A stretch of 17,136 nucleotides of DNA, taken from the NCBI RefSeq assembly GCF_023228165.1, contig NZ_JALOBS010000005.1:161344-178479 (forward strand), written 5' to 3'. Within the stretch, counting starts at the first letter, position 1, and each line of letters starts with the position of its first letter. The notes beneath the pieces were generated by a model. It was not told where the DNA came from and made no database searches. It saw nothing but the letters and a program-made list of their open reading frames with translations. Below, one piece after another: positions 1-6,894 of this stretch. A program made the position numbers and the translations under genes. Source of the DNA: Methylomonas sp. (GTDB taxonomy: Bacteria; Pseudomonadota; Gammaproteobacteria; Methylococcales; Methylomonadaceae).

Positions 1-118
1 TTTCGCGATGCCTTGCAGTTTTTCTAGTCGAAAAACCGCCCGGCGCTACGGCTTCCAGGGACTACTCAACCTTCACTCGCTACCGCATCGTTTCCAAGGT
101 TTCGCAGCGAAGGTTCAG
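1..118. other. Gene-free leader, no recognisable gene
   Basis: No credible gene is visible here. One plus-strand frame stays open from base 2 to a TGA at 161-163, but its last part is only a translation of the CCCTCTCC-type repeat that follows, and the rest resembles no protein I know. It holds a loose inverted repeat, AACCTTC (68-74) with GAAGGTT (109-115). In a type I restriction locus hsdM and hsdS would be expected further left, outside the window. Confidence 0.5.
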
Positions 119-154
119 TCCCTCTCCCTCCGGGAGAGGGCTAGGGTGAGGGAG
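119..154 (+). repeat. Left arm of DUF559-flanking inverted repeat
   Basis: This pyrimidine-to-purine repeat starts with TCCCTCTCCCTC, whose exact reverse complement lies at 571-582. It also folds on itself: CCCTCTCCC (120-128) pairs with GGGAGAGGG (132-140) over a TCC loop. Its inner end, AGGGTGAGGG, has a near-complement (CCCTCACCCC) at 485-494. The GAGGGAG at 148-154 sits five bases before the DUF559 start codon and can serve as its Shine-Dalgarno sequence. From memory, similar GGGAGAGGG/GGGTGAGGG repeats accompany DUF559 genes in other proteobacteria. Confidence 0.75.
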
Positions 155-159
155 TCAGC

Positions 160-594
160 ATGAAACAACTCGCCCGAGCCTTAAGAAAAAATCAAACCGA
201 TGCGGAAAAACTGTTGTGGTATCGATTGCGTAATCGGCAATTAGCCGGCTGCAAGTTTCGCAGACAACAAGTTATCGGCCCATATATCGCCGATTTTTTG
301 TGTTTGGAGCCAAAGTTAATCATCGAATTGGACGGTGGTCAGCATGCTACACAGCAGGATCAGGACGAACAGCGCACTCGATTTTTGGAGTCTCTGGGGT
401 ATCGGGTGTTGCGGTTTTGGAATCATGATGTAATCAGGGATATTGAGTTGGTGTTGGAAGCGATTCGATTGGTTGTCATTCAATTCCCTCACCCCGGCCC
501 AATCATGCCGGGCTATCCTGCCCGGCACCCTGCGGGCGAGTGCAAATCCGTTCCAGACGGATTTGTCCCTGAGGGAGAGGGAGTAATGCAATGA
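160..594 (+). CDS. DUF559 endonuclease-fold protein (Vsr-like)
   Basis: Small protein of the DUF559 family, which has the PD-(D/E)xK nuclease fold and is related to very-short-patch repair (Vsr) endonucleases. The family signature is clear: LRxNxTxAE near residues 8-16, a KFRRQ block at 32-36, YIADF with Asp45, and IIELDGGQH with Glu56, Asp58 and His62 as likely catalytic or metal-binding residues. Substrate and cellular role are not established for the family; DNA cleavage is inferred from the fold. The nuclease domain ends near residue 108. The last ~35 residues (from HPGPIMPG on) are encoded by the right-hand repeat arm and look like a repeat-derived extension. The ATG is preceded by GAGGGAG five bases upstream. 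Its TGA overlaps the hsdR start (ATGA), which suggests translational coupling. Confidence 0.85.
   Translation: MKQLARALRKNQTDAEKLLWYRLRNRQLAGCKFRRQQVIGPYIADFLCLEPKLIIELDGGQHATQQDQDEQRTRFLESLGYRVLRFWNHDVIRDIELVLEAIRLVVIQFPHPGPIMPGYPARHPAGECKSVPDGFVPEGEGVMQ
485..583 (+). repeat. Right arm of DUF559-flanking repeat, two hairpins
   Basis: The arm begins with CCCTCACCCC (485-494) and ends with GAGGGAGAGGGA (571-582), the reverse complement of the left arm in the expected order. Between them lie two perfect stem-loops: GCCGGGC (507-513) with GCCCGGC (520-526), and CAAATCCGT (543-551) with ACGGATTTG (557-565). The DUF559 reading frame passes through the whole arm. Its terminal AGGGAG (578-583) lies seven bases before the hsdR ATG and can act as the hsdR ribosome binding site. 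Confidence 0.75.
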
Positions 595-3500
595 GTGTCA
601 TCCCCGAAACCAAGGAAATATTCAGTTCGCAAATCCCGGCCTTGCAGGTACTGATGGCGATGGGCTACGAGTACCTGTCGCCGGCGCAAGCGCTTGCCTA
701 TCGCGGCGGACAAACCTCCGAAGTGTTGTTGCGGTCAGTGTTGATCGCTGAACTGCGCAAACGCCGGTTTAACTGGAAAGGTCAGGAATATCCGCTCTCC
801 AACAATGCCATCGACGACATCGTGCGGCAGTTAACCTCGCCCGGTTTGGGCGAAGGCCTGCTGTCCGCCAATGAGCGGCTGTATGACCACTTGACCTTAG
901 GACTGACCGTTACCGAATTCATCGACGGTAAGAAAGCCCAGCCCACCATCGCCCTCATCGATTGGGAAAACCCGGCCAATAATTGCTTTCAGGTCACCGA
1001 CGAATTCGAAGTATTGAATGCCGGCGGCACCGGTACTCGCCGGCCGGACATCGTCTGCTTTGTGAATGGCATTCCCTTGGTATGTATCGAAGCCAAGCGG
1101 CCCGATCCGCATAATCCGCACAAGGATATACTCAAGGAGGGCATCTCACAGCACCTGAGAAATCAAGGTGTCGCCGAGATTCCGCATTTGTTTGCCTACA
1201 GCCAATTGCTGCTGTCAGTGAATGGTCTGGATGGCCGGTATGGGACTACCCGGACACCGGCCAAATTTTGGGCGTTATGGCGGGAAGAATTGCTGCAAGA
1301 CGACAGCTTCGACGCGATCAAGAACACGGCGTTATCGGAGAGTCAGGCAGCGCAGTTGTTCTCACACCGGCCGGCTTGGATGCGGCAATATTTCGATAGC
1401 CAAACCGCGCAAGGCAAGCTGTTAGTAACCGGCCAGGACAAGCTGATTGTCAGCTTGCTGCTGCCTGAGCGGTTACTGGAATTCATGCGCTTTTTCATCC
1501 TGTTCGATAAGAAAAGCGGCAAGATTGCCGCACGCTATCAGCAGTATTTCGGCATCAAAAAGCTGATCGATCAGGTTACGCGCAAGGACAGCCGCGATGC
1601 TCGCCAGGGTGGGGTGATTTGGCATACCACCGGTTCCGGCAAGTCGTTTACGATGGTGTTCATGGCCAAGGCCTTGATTCTGCATGAGCAGCTAAAACCC
1701 TGCCGTTTTTTCGTGGTGACGGACCGAATCGATTTGGAAACGCAGTTGAGCAAGGTATTTGCCAATGCCGATGCTTTGGTGTCACCGCGGGATGTTGAAA
1801 AGGCCAAGGCCACGTCGGGTAAGGATTTGGCGCAGCGCATCAGCCAGGGTAACGAGCGAATTTTATTCTCGATCATCAATAAATTTGCCACCGCTTCCAA
1901 ACAGCCGGAATGCCACAACCCCAGCTCCGACATTATCGTGTTGGTCGATGAAGGCCATCGCAGCCACGGTGGCGAAACCCACGAACGCATGCGCCAGGCC
2001 TTGCCGAACGCGGCTTACATCGCCTTTACCGGTACGCCGTTGCTGAAAAACGATAAAACCACCAACAAATTCGGCCCCATCATCCATGCCTACACCATGC
2101 AGCGCGCGGTGGAAGATGGCACGGTCACGCCCTTGCTGTACGAAGAACGGGTGCCGGAGTTGGGTACCAATGCCAAGGCCATCGATAACTGGTTCGAGCG
2201 TATTACCGAAGGCTTGACCGACAAGCAACGCGCCGACCTGAAAAAGAAGTTCGCGCAGAAAGGCCAAATATACCAATCCGAAAGCCGCATCGAGTTGATT
2301 GCGCACGATATTGCCGACCATTTCGTCAAAAACGTGGCCGATGGTTTGAAAGCGCAATTGGCGACAGACAGCAAGCTGTCGGCGATCCGTTATAAAAAAT
2401 ATCTCGATGAAAGTGGCGTGGTTTCCAGCGCCATCATCATGTCGCCACCCGACACCCGTGAAGGCCATGAGGAAGTGGACGAAAGCCAGTCCCCGGAATT
2501 GCAGCAATGGTGGTTGGCACATGTCGGCAACCAAAGCGAAGAGGCCTATGCCAAGGAAGTGATTCGTCGATTTGCCGACGAAGACGATCCGCAAATTCTG
2601 ATTGTGGTGGATAAGTTGCTGACGGGTTTCGATGAACCTCGCAATGCAGTGTTGTATATCGACAAACCGCTTAAACAGCACAACCTGATTCAGGCCATTG
2701 CCCGCGTCAATCGCCTGCATGAATTAAAGAAGTTTGGTTTGTTGATTGATTACCGGGGAATATTGAAAGAGCTGGATACCACTTTGGAGGCCTATCAAAA
2801 TTTGGCCGAACGCACACAAGACGGCTACGACATCGATGATCTGATCGGTTTGTATCGTCAGATGAACACCGAATATAAAAAACTGCCGGTTTTGCACGAT
2901 ACGTTATGGGCGATATTCAAAGGCGTTAAAAATCGCGCCGATTTGGAGCAATTTCGGCAGGTACTGATTCCGCATTACCAGACCGACGATGCCGGTGATG
3001 GTTACGATGCCAAGCAAAAAGTGCGGGAAGACTTTTACGAGGCTTTGACGGCGTTTAGTTTGTGTCTGGAAATAGCGCTGGGTTCGAGCAGCTTCTACGA
3101 AGACCGCAGTTTTTCCGAAGAGGATATTCGCACTTATAAGCGCGATGTACGGTTTTTTAGCCAGCTTAGACAAATAGCCCGCCAGGATGCCGGGGAGACC
3201 ATCGATTATTCCGACTACGCGGCGCGCATCAAAAAGCTGATCGATAAGCATGTGGTCGGTGAAGGCATTCGCGAGCCGGAAGGCGTATTCATCGTCAATG
3301 AACTGGGTAAGCAAAAACCCGAAGATTGGACCGATGAAAAAACCCGCAACGAAACCGACATTATTCGTACCCGACTGAAGAAGACCATCGAACAGGATTT
3401 GCAAGACGATCCTTACGCGCAAAAAGTGTTTTCGGAATTGCTGGACCAGGCCATTCGTGATGCCGAAGCCATGTTCGAGCATCCGTTCAAACAGTACGTG

Positions 3501-3860
3501 CTGTTTAAGGATTTGGAAGAAAAACTGGCCGAGCGCGAGGTGCCGGATACGCCTGATCCATTGACGTCCAATCCGCATGCCAAAGCGTACTTTGGGGTAT
3601 TCAAAGTGGTGTTCGGTGAAGACTCGTTCAACTCTTTATCCGAAACGGACAGGCAAAGCTATGTCGAACAGGCTTTTGCTATTGATGAACTGGTCGACAA
3701 GGCGGTCGCGGAAAATTCCGTCAATCCGCAAAACATCGAAGCTGAAATCCGTAAAGGTTTGTTGCCGCGCTTGTTCAAGTTAATCGGCATGGATAAGGCC
3801 AAGGAAGTTATTGAGCATATCGTACAAATCGCCCGAGTCGGCTTGTCCAGAGAACGATGA
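591..3860 (+). CDS. hsdR: Type I restriction enzyme, R (endonuclease/translocase) subunit
   Basis: Motor and nuclease subunit of a type I restriction-modification complex; with HsdM and HsdS it translocates unmethylated DNA using ATP and cuts at a distance. The N-terminal PD-(D/E)xK nuclease domain shows RRPD (Asp153) and EAK (Glu167, Lys169). The superfamily 2 helicase core follows: Walker A TTGSGKS (346-352, Lys351), DEGH box (453-456), FTGTP (479-483), TGFDEP (678-683) and QAIARVNR (701-708). The remaining ~380 residues are the helical C-terminal part that contacts the methyltransferase. The length, 1089 residues, is normal and the frame is intact. The ATG overlaps the preceding DUF559 stop, and the ribosome binding site comes from the repeat just upstream. 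hsdM and hsdS are not visible here. Confidence 0.96.
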   Translation: MSVIPETKEIFSSQIPALQVLMAMGYEYLSPAQALAYRGGQTSEVLLRSVLIAELRKRRFNWKGQEYPLSNNAIDDIVRQLTSPGLGEGLLSANERLYDHLTLGLTVTEFIDGKKAQPTIALIDWENPANNCFQVTDEFEVLNAGGTGTRRPDIVCFVNGIPLVCIEAKRPDPHNPHKDILKEGISQHLRNQGVAEIPHLFAYSQLLLSVNGLDGRYGTTRTPAKFWALWREELLQDDSFDAIKNTALSESQAAQLFSHRPAWMRQYFDSQTAQGKLLVTGQDKLIVSLLLPERLLEFMRFFILFDKKSGKIAARYQQYFGIKKLIDQVTRKDSRDARQGGVIWHTTGSGKSFTMVFMAKALILHEQLKPCRFFVVTDRIDLETQLSKVFANADALVSPRDVEKAKATSGKDLAQRISQGNERILFSIINKFATASKQPECHNPSSDIIVLVDEGHRSHGGETHERMRQALPNAAYIAFTGTPLLKNDKTTNKFGPIIHAYTMQRAVEDGTVTPLLYEERVPELGTNAKAIDNWFERITEGLTDKQRADLKKKFAQKGQIYQSESRIELIAHDIADHFVKNVADGLKAQLATDSKLSAIRYKKYLDESGVVSSAIIMSPPDTREGHEEVDESQSPELQQWWLAHVGNQSEEAYAKEVIRRFADEDDPQILIVVDKLLTGFDEPRNAVLYIDKPLKQHNLIQAIARVNRLHELKKFGLLIDYRGILKELDTTLEAYQNLAERTQDGYDIDDLIGLYRQMNTEYKKLPVLHDTLWAIFKGVKNRADLEQFRQVLIPHYQTDDAGDGYDAKQKVREDFYEALTAFSLCLEIALGSSSFYEDRSFSEEDIRTYKRDVRFFSQLRQIARQDAGETIDYSDYAARIKKLIDKHVVGEGIREPEGVFIVNELGKQKPEDWTDEKTRNETDIIRTRLKKTIEQDLQDDPYAQKVFSELLDQAIRDAEAMFEHPFKQYVLFKDLEEKLAEREVPDTPDPLTSNPHAKAYFGVFKVVFGEDSFNSLSETDRQSYVEQAFAIDELVDKAVAENSVNPQNIEAEIRKGLLPRLFKLIGMDKAKEVIEHIVQIARVGLSRER

Positions 3861-4591
3861 TGCAGCAGTCGATTCGCTACGGCGACGAGGAAATAAACTA
3901 CCAAGTCATTTTTCTGGCCAGTAAAACAACCAAGATAGCCATTCATGTCCATCCGGATGGTATTGTTCAGGTCGATGCGCCCGCGGGTGCTGAACTACCT
4001 AAAATTAAACAGGCTGTGCTGAAACGTGCGCGCTGGTTATTGCAGAATCTAACCCGTATTCGGGAAGCGCAAGCTGAAGTGCTGCCCAGGCAATACATCA
4101 GTGGCGAAAGTCATTTTTACTTGGGGAAACGGTATCCGTTAAAAGTGCTGGATTTAACCAACAGCCATCGATCGACTGTAAAACTGTTACGCGGTCAATT
4201 ACAGGTTGTCACGACTGATCGTTCCACGGAAAAAGTCAGTCAGTTATTAAAAGACTGGTACGCATCACACGCCCATCAAGTTTTTCATCGCCGTATGCAA
4301 GCATTGGCACCTGGTGTGTTATGGCTGAATGAGTCGCTACCGACGATTAAGCTTTTGACCATGCAAAAGCAATGGGGTAGTTGTTCGCCCCAAGGGCATA
4401 TCTTACTGAACCCGCATTTGGTTAAGGCGCCCAGAGAGTGCATCGATTACGTCATAATTCACGAACTTTGTCATCTGAAGGAGCACAATCACAGTCTGGA
4501 GTTTTATCAATTATTGAGCCTGCAAATGCCGGACTGGAAACAAGTCAAGGCTAAGCTGGATGGGATGGCGGAGCTGTTGCTCAATTATTAG
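3857..4591 (+). CDS. YgjP-like (DUF45) zinc metallopeptidase
   Basis: Metallopeptidase-domain protein of the YgjP/DUF45 family (M48-like), 244 residues. The zinc site is explicit: HELCH at 202-206, with His202 and His206 as ligands and Glu203 as general base, then a conserved NHS with His212 as probable third ligand. The upstream MQKQWGSCSxxG block, LNPHL and Cys-Ile-Asp-Tyr-Val segment are typical of this family. No signal peptide or membrane segment is evident, so it is probably cytoplasmic. Its ATG overlaps the hsdR stop (ATGA), placing it in the same operon. Genes of this family are commonly found beside type I hsdR, but the physiological substrate is unknown; a role in turnover or control of the restriction complex is only an inference. 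Confidence 0.9.
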   Translation: MMQQSIRYGDEEINYQVIFLASKTTKIAIHVHPDGIVQVDAPAGAELPKIKQAVLKRARWLLQNLTRIREAQAEVLPRQYISGESHFYLGKRYPLKVLDLTNSHRSTVKLLRGQLQVVTTDRSTEKVSQLLKDWYASHAHQVFHRRMQALAPGVLWLNESLPTIKLLTMQKQWGSCSPQGHILLNPHLVKAPRECIDYVIIHELCHLKEHNHSLEFYQLLSLQMPDWKQVKAKLDGMAELLLNY

Positions 4592-4644
4592 TTGCTCAAA
4601 TCGAAAATCCGATAATCTTTAAGTTTTTCAAAAAGGACATAAAC

Positions 4645-4917
4645 ATGAATAAATCCGACCTCATCGACGCCATTGCCAGCCACGCCAACCTAACCAAAGC
4701 CGATACCGGCCGCGTATTGGATGGCATTACCCATTCCATTCAGGCTGCACTGAAAGCAGGCGATTCCGTTGCGTTGGTGGGCTTTGGCACCTTTGAAGTG
4801 AAAGAGCGCGCCGAGCGTTCTGGCCGCAATCCCCAAACTGGTGAAGCGATTACCATTGCCGCCGCCAAATTGCCGTCCTTCAAAGCCGGCAAGGGGCTGA
4901 AAGACGCGGTTCAGTAA
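4645..4917 (+). CDS. hupB: HU-family nucleoid DNA-binding protein
   Basis: A 90-residue histone-like protein that binds and bends DNA as a dimer and compacts the nucleoid. It starts with the family's MNKSDLIDAIA helix, carries the GFGTFEVKERAxRxGRNPQTGE beta-arm signature (residues 46-68, with the Asn-Pro that intercalates into DNA), and ends FKAGKGLKDAV. Length and composition are canonical. AAGGA (4633-4637) seven bases before the ATG is a good ribosome binding site, and the AT-rich gap after the metallopeptidase gene could hold a promoter, so it is probably transcribed on its own. It could be one of several HU paralogues; the exact symbol (hupA or hupB) cannot be decided from sequence alone. 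Confidence 0.93.
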   Translation: MNKSDLIDAIASHANLTKADTGRVLDGITHSIQAALKAGDSVALVGFGTFEVKERAERSGRNPQTGEAITIAAAKLPSFKAGKGLKDAVQ

Positions 4918-5150
4918 GGTTTAGGCTGCTCATTGCGGCCCCATACCCCAGCCTTCCAGTTCCGACTGCCGTTTGACCGTGGGGACATCCAGATCGGTCA
5001 TTCGGCATTGGGTGCGGGTCAAAGTGTCTTGCCGGCCGCTGGAGACAGCACCGTATTTCTGCGGATTCAGGCGGCTGCCGGTTCCGGTGAGTTGATCCAG
5101 ATTGAGCATGGACGCGGCATCATGAAGGGGTCGCATGAAGGGGTCGGATC
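4918..5150. other. Gene-free stretch after HU gene, possible decayed minus-strand gene
   Basis: No recognisable gene lies in the first part of this ~600-bp gap. A minus-strand frame ending in GWGMGPQ (stop near 4930) has GC-rich, codon-like texture, but I cannot assign it to a family and it has no upstream continuation or ribosome binding site. It may be the broken end of a displaced gene. Two short direct copies of ATGAAGGGGTCG occur near 5122-5145, just before the REP-like palindrome. Confidence 0.35.
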
Positions 5151-5229
5151 TTGCAATCAAGCAAAAATGCTAAGAAACCTGTTGTGGTTTTCTGCTTAAT
5201 GATTGCAAAATGAAAAACCTGCCCCCCCC
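5151..5229. repeat. REP-like palindrome, copy A
   Basis: An imperfect long hairpin. TTGCAATC (5151-5158) pairs with GATTGCAA (5201-5208), AAGCA (5159-5163) with TGCTT (5193-5197), and AAACC (5175-5179) with GGTTT (5186-5190) around a TGTTGT loop. Its right shoulder carries an ACCTGCCCC motif that is also found, with a better match (GACCTGCCCC), in copy B. The complementary CAGGTCTT arm occurs upstream of the RAYT gene at 8872. This fits a REP-type element served by such a transposase. Confidence 0.6.
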
Positions 5230-5323
5230 TTTTGATGCTGGCGGTCGGAGCACCCGGCAAAACCCTGGAGAGCGGCTATTTTATGTCGGCGCCCCCGCCA
5301 AACCTGTGCGGGCCTTGAACGAC
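5154..5323 (+). repeat. Direct repeat module, copy A (left of TIR gene)
   Basis: Composite module made of the REP-like hairpin plus the 3' part of a gamma-carbonic-anhydrase-type gene. It recurs in the same orientation at 6895-7046. The last ~68 bases (from 5256) match the other copy with only one substitution and one single-base indel; the hairpin part is more diverged. Copy A contains 13 bases (around GGTCGGAGCACCC) missing from copy B. The two copies bracket the TIR gene. Confidence 0.85.
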
Positions 5324-5386
5324 CCGGAAAAAGCCTTTTTGGAATATTCGTATCAGTATTATGTGCAGCTAAAGAATAGCCGGTAA
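5235..5386 (+). pseudogene. 3' remnant of gamma-carbonic anhydrase family gene
   Basis: Reads as VGAPGKTLESGY, then, after a one-base deletion around 5280 relative to copy B, YVGAPAKPVRALND and PEKAFLEYSYQYYVQLKN before a TAA at 5384-5386. This is the conserved C-terminus of left-handed beta-helix (hexapeptide) proteins of the gamma-carbonic anhydrase/YrdA type, where L-E-S-G-Y-L-Y-V-G-x-P-A-K-x-V-R is followed by a helix ending in YV.LK. The hexapeptide coils and metal-binding histidines are absent and a REP-like palindrome occupies the place where they should continue, so it cannot make an active protein. The family assignment is by motif recall and is fairly firm. Confidence 0.7.
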
Positions 5387-5514
5387 CTCCCTGCGTAGCT
5401 GGTTTGGAGGCGGAGTAATAGCCGAATTTACCTATTCCGCAATTTTTTGTAGGTACGGAAAAGAGATTCATATTAAATTGCCATCCAAGCAAACATCTTT
5501 GTAAACAGGTGAAC

Positions 5515-6819
5515 ATGAAAAACATCTTTATCAGTTACAGCCGCACTAACCTGGAATTTATTCGGACATTGGCGGATGATTTGGCCGACTTGGAGTATAC
5601 GGTTTGGTATGATCAAGCCCTAACGGGCGGCCAGCTCTGGTGGGACAATATTCTTGAAAAAATTCGCGCTTGTGATGTTTTCATGCCGATTATTACATCC
5701 GAAACCATCGATTCTCAAGCCTGCAACGATGAAATTCACTATGCGAAGGCATTAGGCAAATCATTTTTGCCGGTATTGCTTTCTCCCGATATTTGCCCTA
5801 GCCACTATCCAAAAATCATCGCTGAAATTCAAGTCGTGGATTATTGCAAACAGGACAAGCATGGTTTTAAGTTATTGCTAAAATCCCTAAATAGCGCAAG
5901 GAACTCACCACCTCTTCCGACCCCCTTACCTACCCCGCCGCCTACACCGTTATCCTATCTCATCGACCTGCGGGAACGAATTAATGCTCCCGAGCTAGAC
6001 CATCAGGCACAAAAAGTCCTTTATTTCGACCTAAAGGAAGCGATTAATAACAAAGTCGGTGGAGAATTGGCCGAAATCCAACATTTGATGAGCCATTTTC
6101 TAAACCGCTCCGACCTGTTAGCCATTGTTGCCAAAGATATTAATAACTTGCTCAATCCATTATCCGAAGCAAAATCCAGTCTTTCCGACAGTCCACAGCC
6201 GCGCACAAACGGTTCGGATACCGTTAAAAATGACGGCATGCAGACACCGAAAGCTAGCCCTCACAAGGAGACGATAAGGATTCCGCCGCAAATGGTGGTA
6301 AAAAAAGCGGAAGAAGCAGTTATACCTTGCCAGGATGCTGCATTGATGTTACCCCCAACTTTACGCCGGGTAATCGATTTCAAGGAAAAGTGGCAAATTA
6401 AATTGGATGAAAACAATCATCTATTGATCGCCCCGGTTAACTCCCTCACGAATTCTACCGCCGTGCCTGATTGTGTAAAACGTCCTCGTGGCGGAGTAGC
6501 CGCCATATTGGTTGTGCGTGACAGTTTATTCGAGGAAAAATCCAGATTATTAAAAAAAGTGACGTGGGAAATCAGCAACGATACGTGGATAAAAACGATC
6601 GTTTCCAGCGGCGCGCTTTACCTGACCGGAGGGCTAGCCGCCTTAAGTTTACTGAGCAAATCAGTTAGGGACGAATTGATGACAGTAACCGCGAGCAAAA
6701 CTTGGAAATATCCCAACACCGAGGTGGAGTTAGGCGTCATAAGCCATGAAATTGTAACCGGTTTGAAAATTGTTTCGCCGGAAGCCAAGACCTATGTGAT
6801 GATTAAACTAAATGAATGA
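5515..6819 (+). CDS. Stand-alone TIR-domain protein with unknown C-terminal domain
   Basis: The N-terminal TIR domain (about residues 1-125) opens with IFISYSR, continues with TVWYD and has SxxCxxE-type SQACNDE. Glu73 in that motif corresponds to the catalytic glutamate of NAD-cleaving bacterial TIR domains, so NADase activity is a reasonable inference. A proline-rich linker follows (130-147, PPLPTPLPTPPPTP), then an amphipathic helical segment (about 148-215), a polar low-complexity stretch, and a ~150-residue C-terminal region (about 280-434) I do not recognise, with a small glycine-rich hydrophobic patch (SSGALYLTGGLAALSLL). I chose the ATG with AGGTG just upstream; a GTG two codons earlier is possible. 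The gene is visibly more AT-rich than the rec genes and lies between two direct repeats, consistent with acquisition. An anti-phage or signalling role is inferred, not shown. Confidence 0.85.
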   Translation: MKNIFISYSRTNLEFIRTLADDLADLEYTVWYDQALTGGQLWWDNILEKIRACDVFMPIITSETIDSQACNDEIHYAKALGKSFLPVLLSPDICPSHYPKIIAEIQVVDYCKQDKHGFKLLLKSLNSARNSPPLPTPLPTPPPTPLSYLIDLRERINAPELDHQAQKVLYFDLKEAINNKVGGELAEIQHLMSHFLNRSDLLAIVAKDINNLLNPLSEAKSSLSDSPQPRTNGSDTVKNDGMQTPKASPHKETIRIPPQMVVKKAEEAVIPCQDAALMLPPTLRRVIDFKEKWQIKLDENNHLLIAPVNSLTNSTAVPDCVKRPRGGVAAILVVRDSLFEEKSRLLKKVTWEISNDTWIKTIVSSGALYLTGGLAALSLLSKSVRDELMTVTASKTWKYPNTEVELGVISHEIVTGLKIVSPEAKTYVMIKLNE

Positions 6820-6826
6820 ATTTATT

Positions 6827-6845
6827 CCGATTGCTATCGCATCGG
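6827..6845 (+). terminator. Weak hairpin after the TIR gene
   Basis: CCGATTGC (6827-6834) can pair with GCATCGG (6839-6845), with one bulged T, over a TATC loop seven bases after the TIR stop codon. It is followed by TTAAAACATT rather than a clean T-run, so it is at best a weak terminator. Confidence 0.25.
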
Positions 6846-6894
6846 TTAAAACATTAAAATCCCATCCATGCTCAGGTAATGGGTTCAAGTCATT

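Noticed and set aside
2..163. Open plus-strand frame at the left edge, as the possible end of an upstream gene
   Set aside because: The second half translates the GGGAGAGGG repeat into SLSLRE-type sequence and the rest shows no hsdM, hsdS or other family feature.
1863..2720. 285-codon open frame on the minus strand inside hsdR
   Set aside because: It is fully antisense to the helicase core of hsdR, whose motifs are unambiguous, and its translation resembles no family; it is a frame shadow of GC-rich coding DNA.
2904..3578. 224-codon minus-strand frame inside hsdR
   Set aside because: Antisense to the intact C-terminal part of HsdR, with no ribosome binding site and no recognisable domain.
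5509..5514. GTG start two codons upstream of the chosen TIR start
   Set aside because: The GTG overlaps the AGGTG that best serves as ribosome binding site for the ATG, and IFISYSR normally sits within a few residues of the N-terminus. The difference is only two residues.
5196..5525. Minus-strand frame between the HU and TIR genes
   Set aside because: It runs antisense through the palindrome and the carbonic-anhydrase remnant; low-quality composition and no family resemblance.
5515..6819. TIR gene as part of a Thoeris (ThsA/ThsB) pair
   Set aside because: No SIR2-like or other NADase partner gene is adjacent; the neighbours are repeats and a lipoprotein gene.
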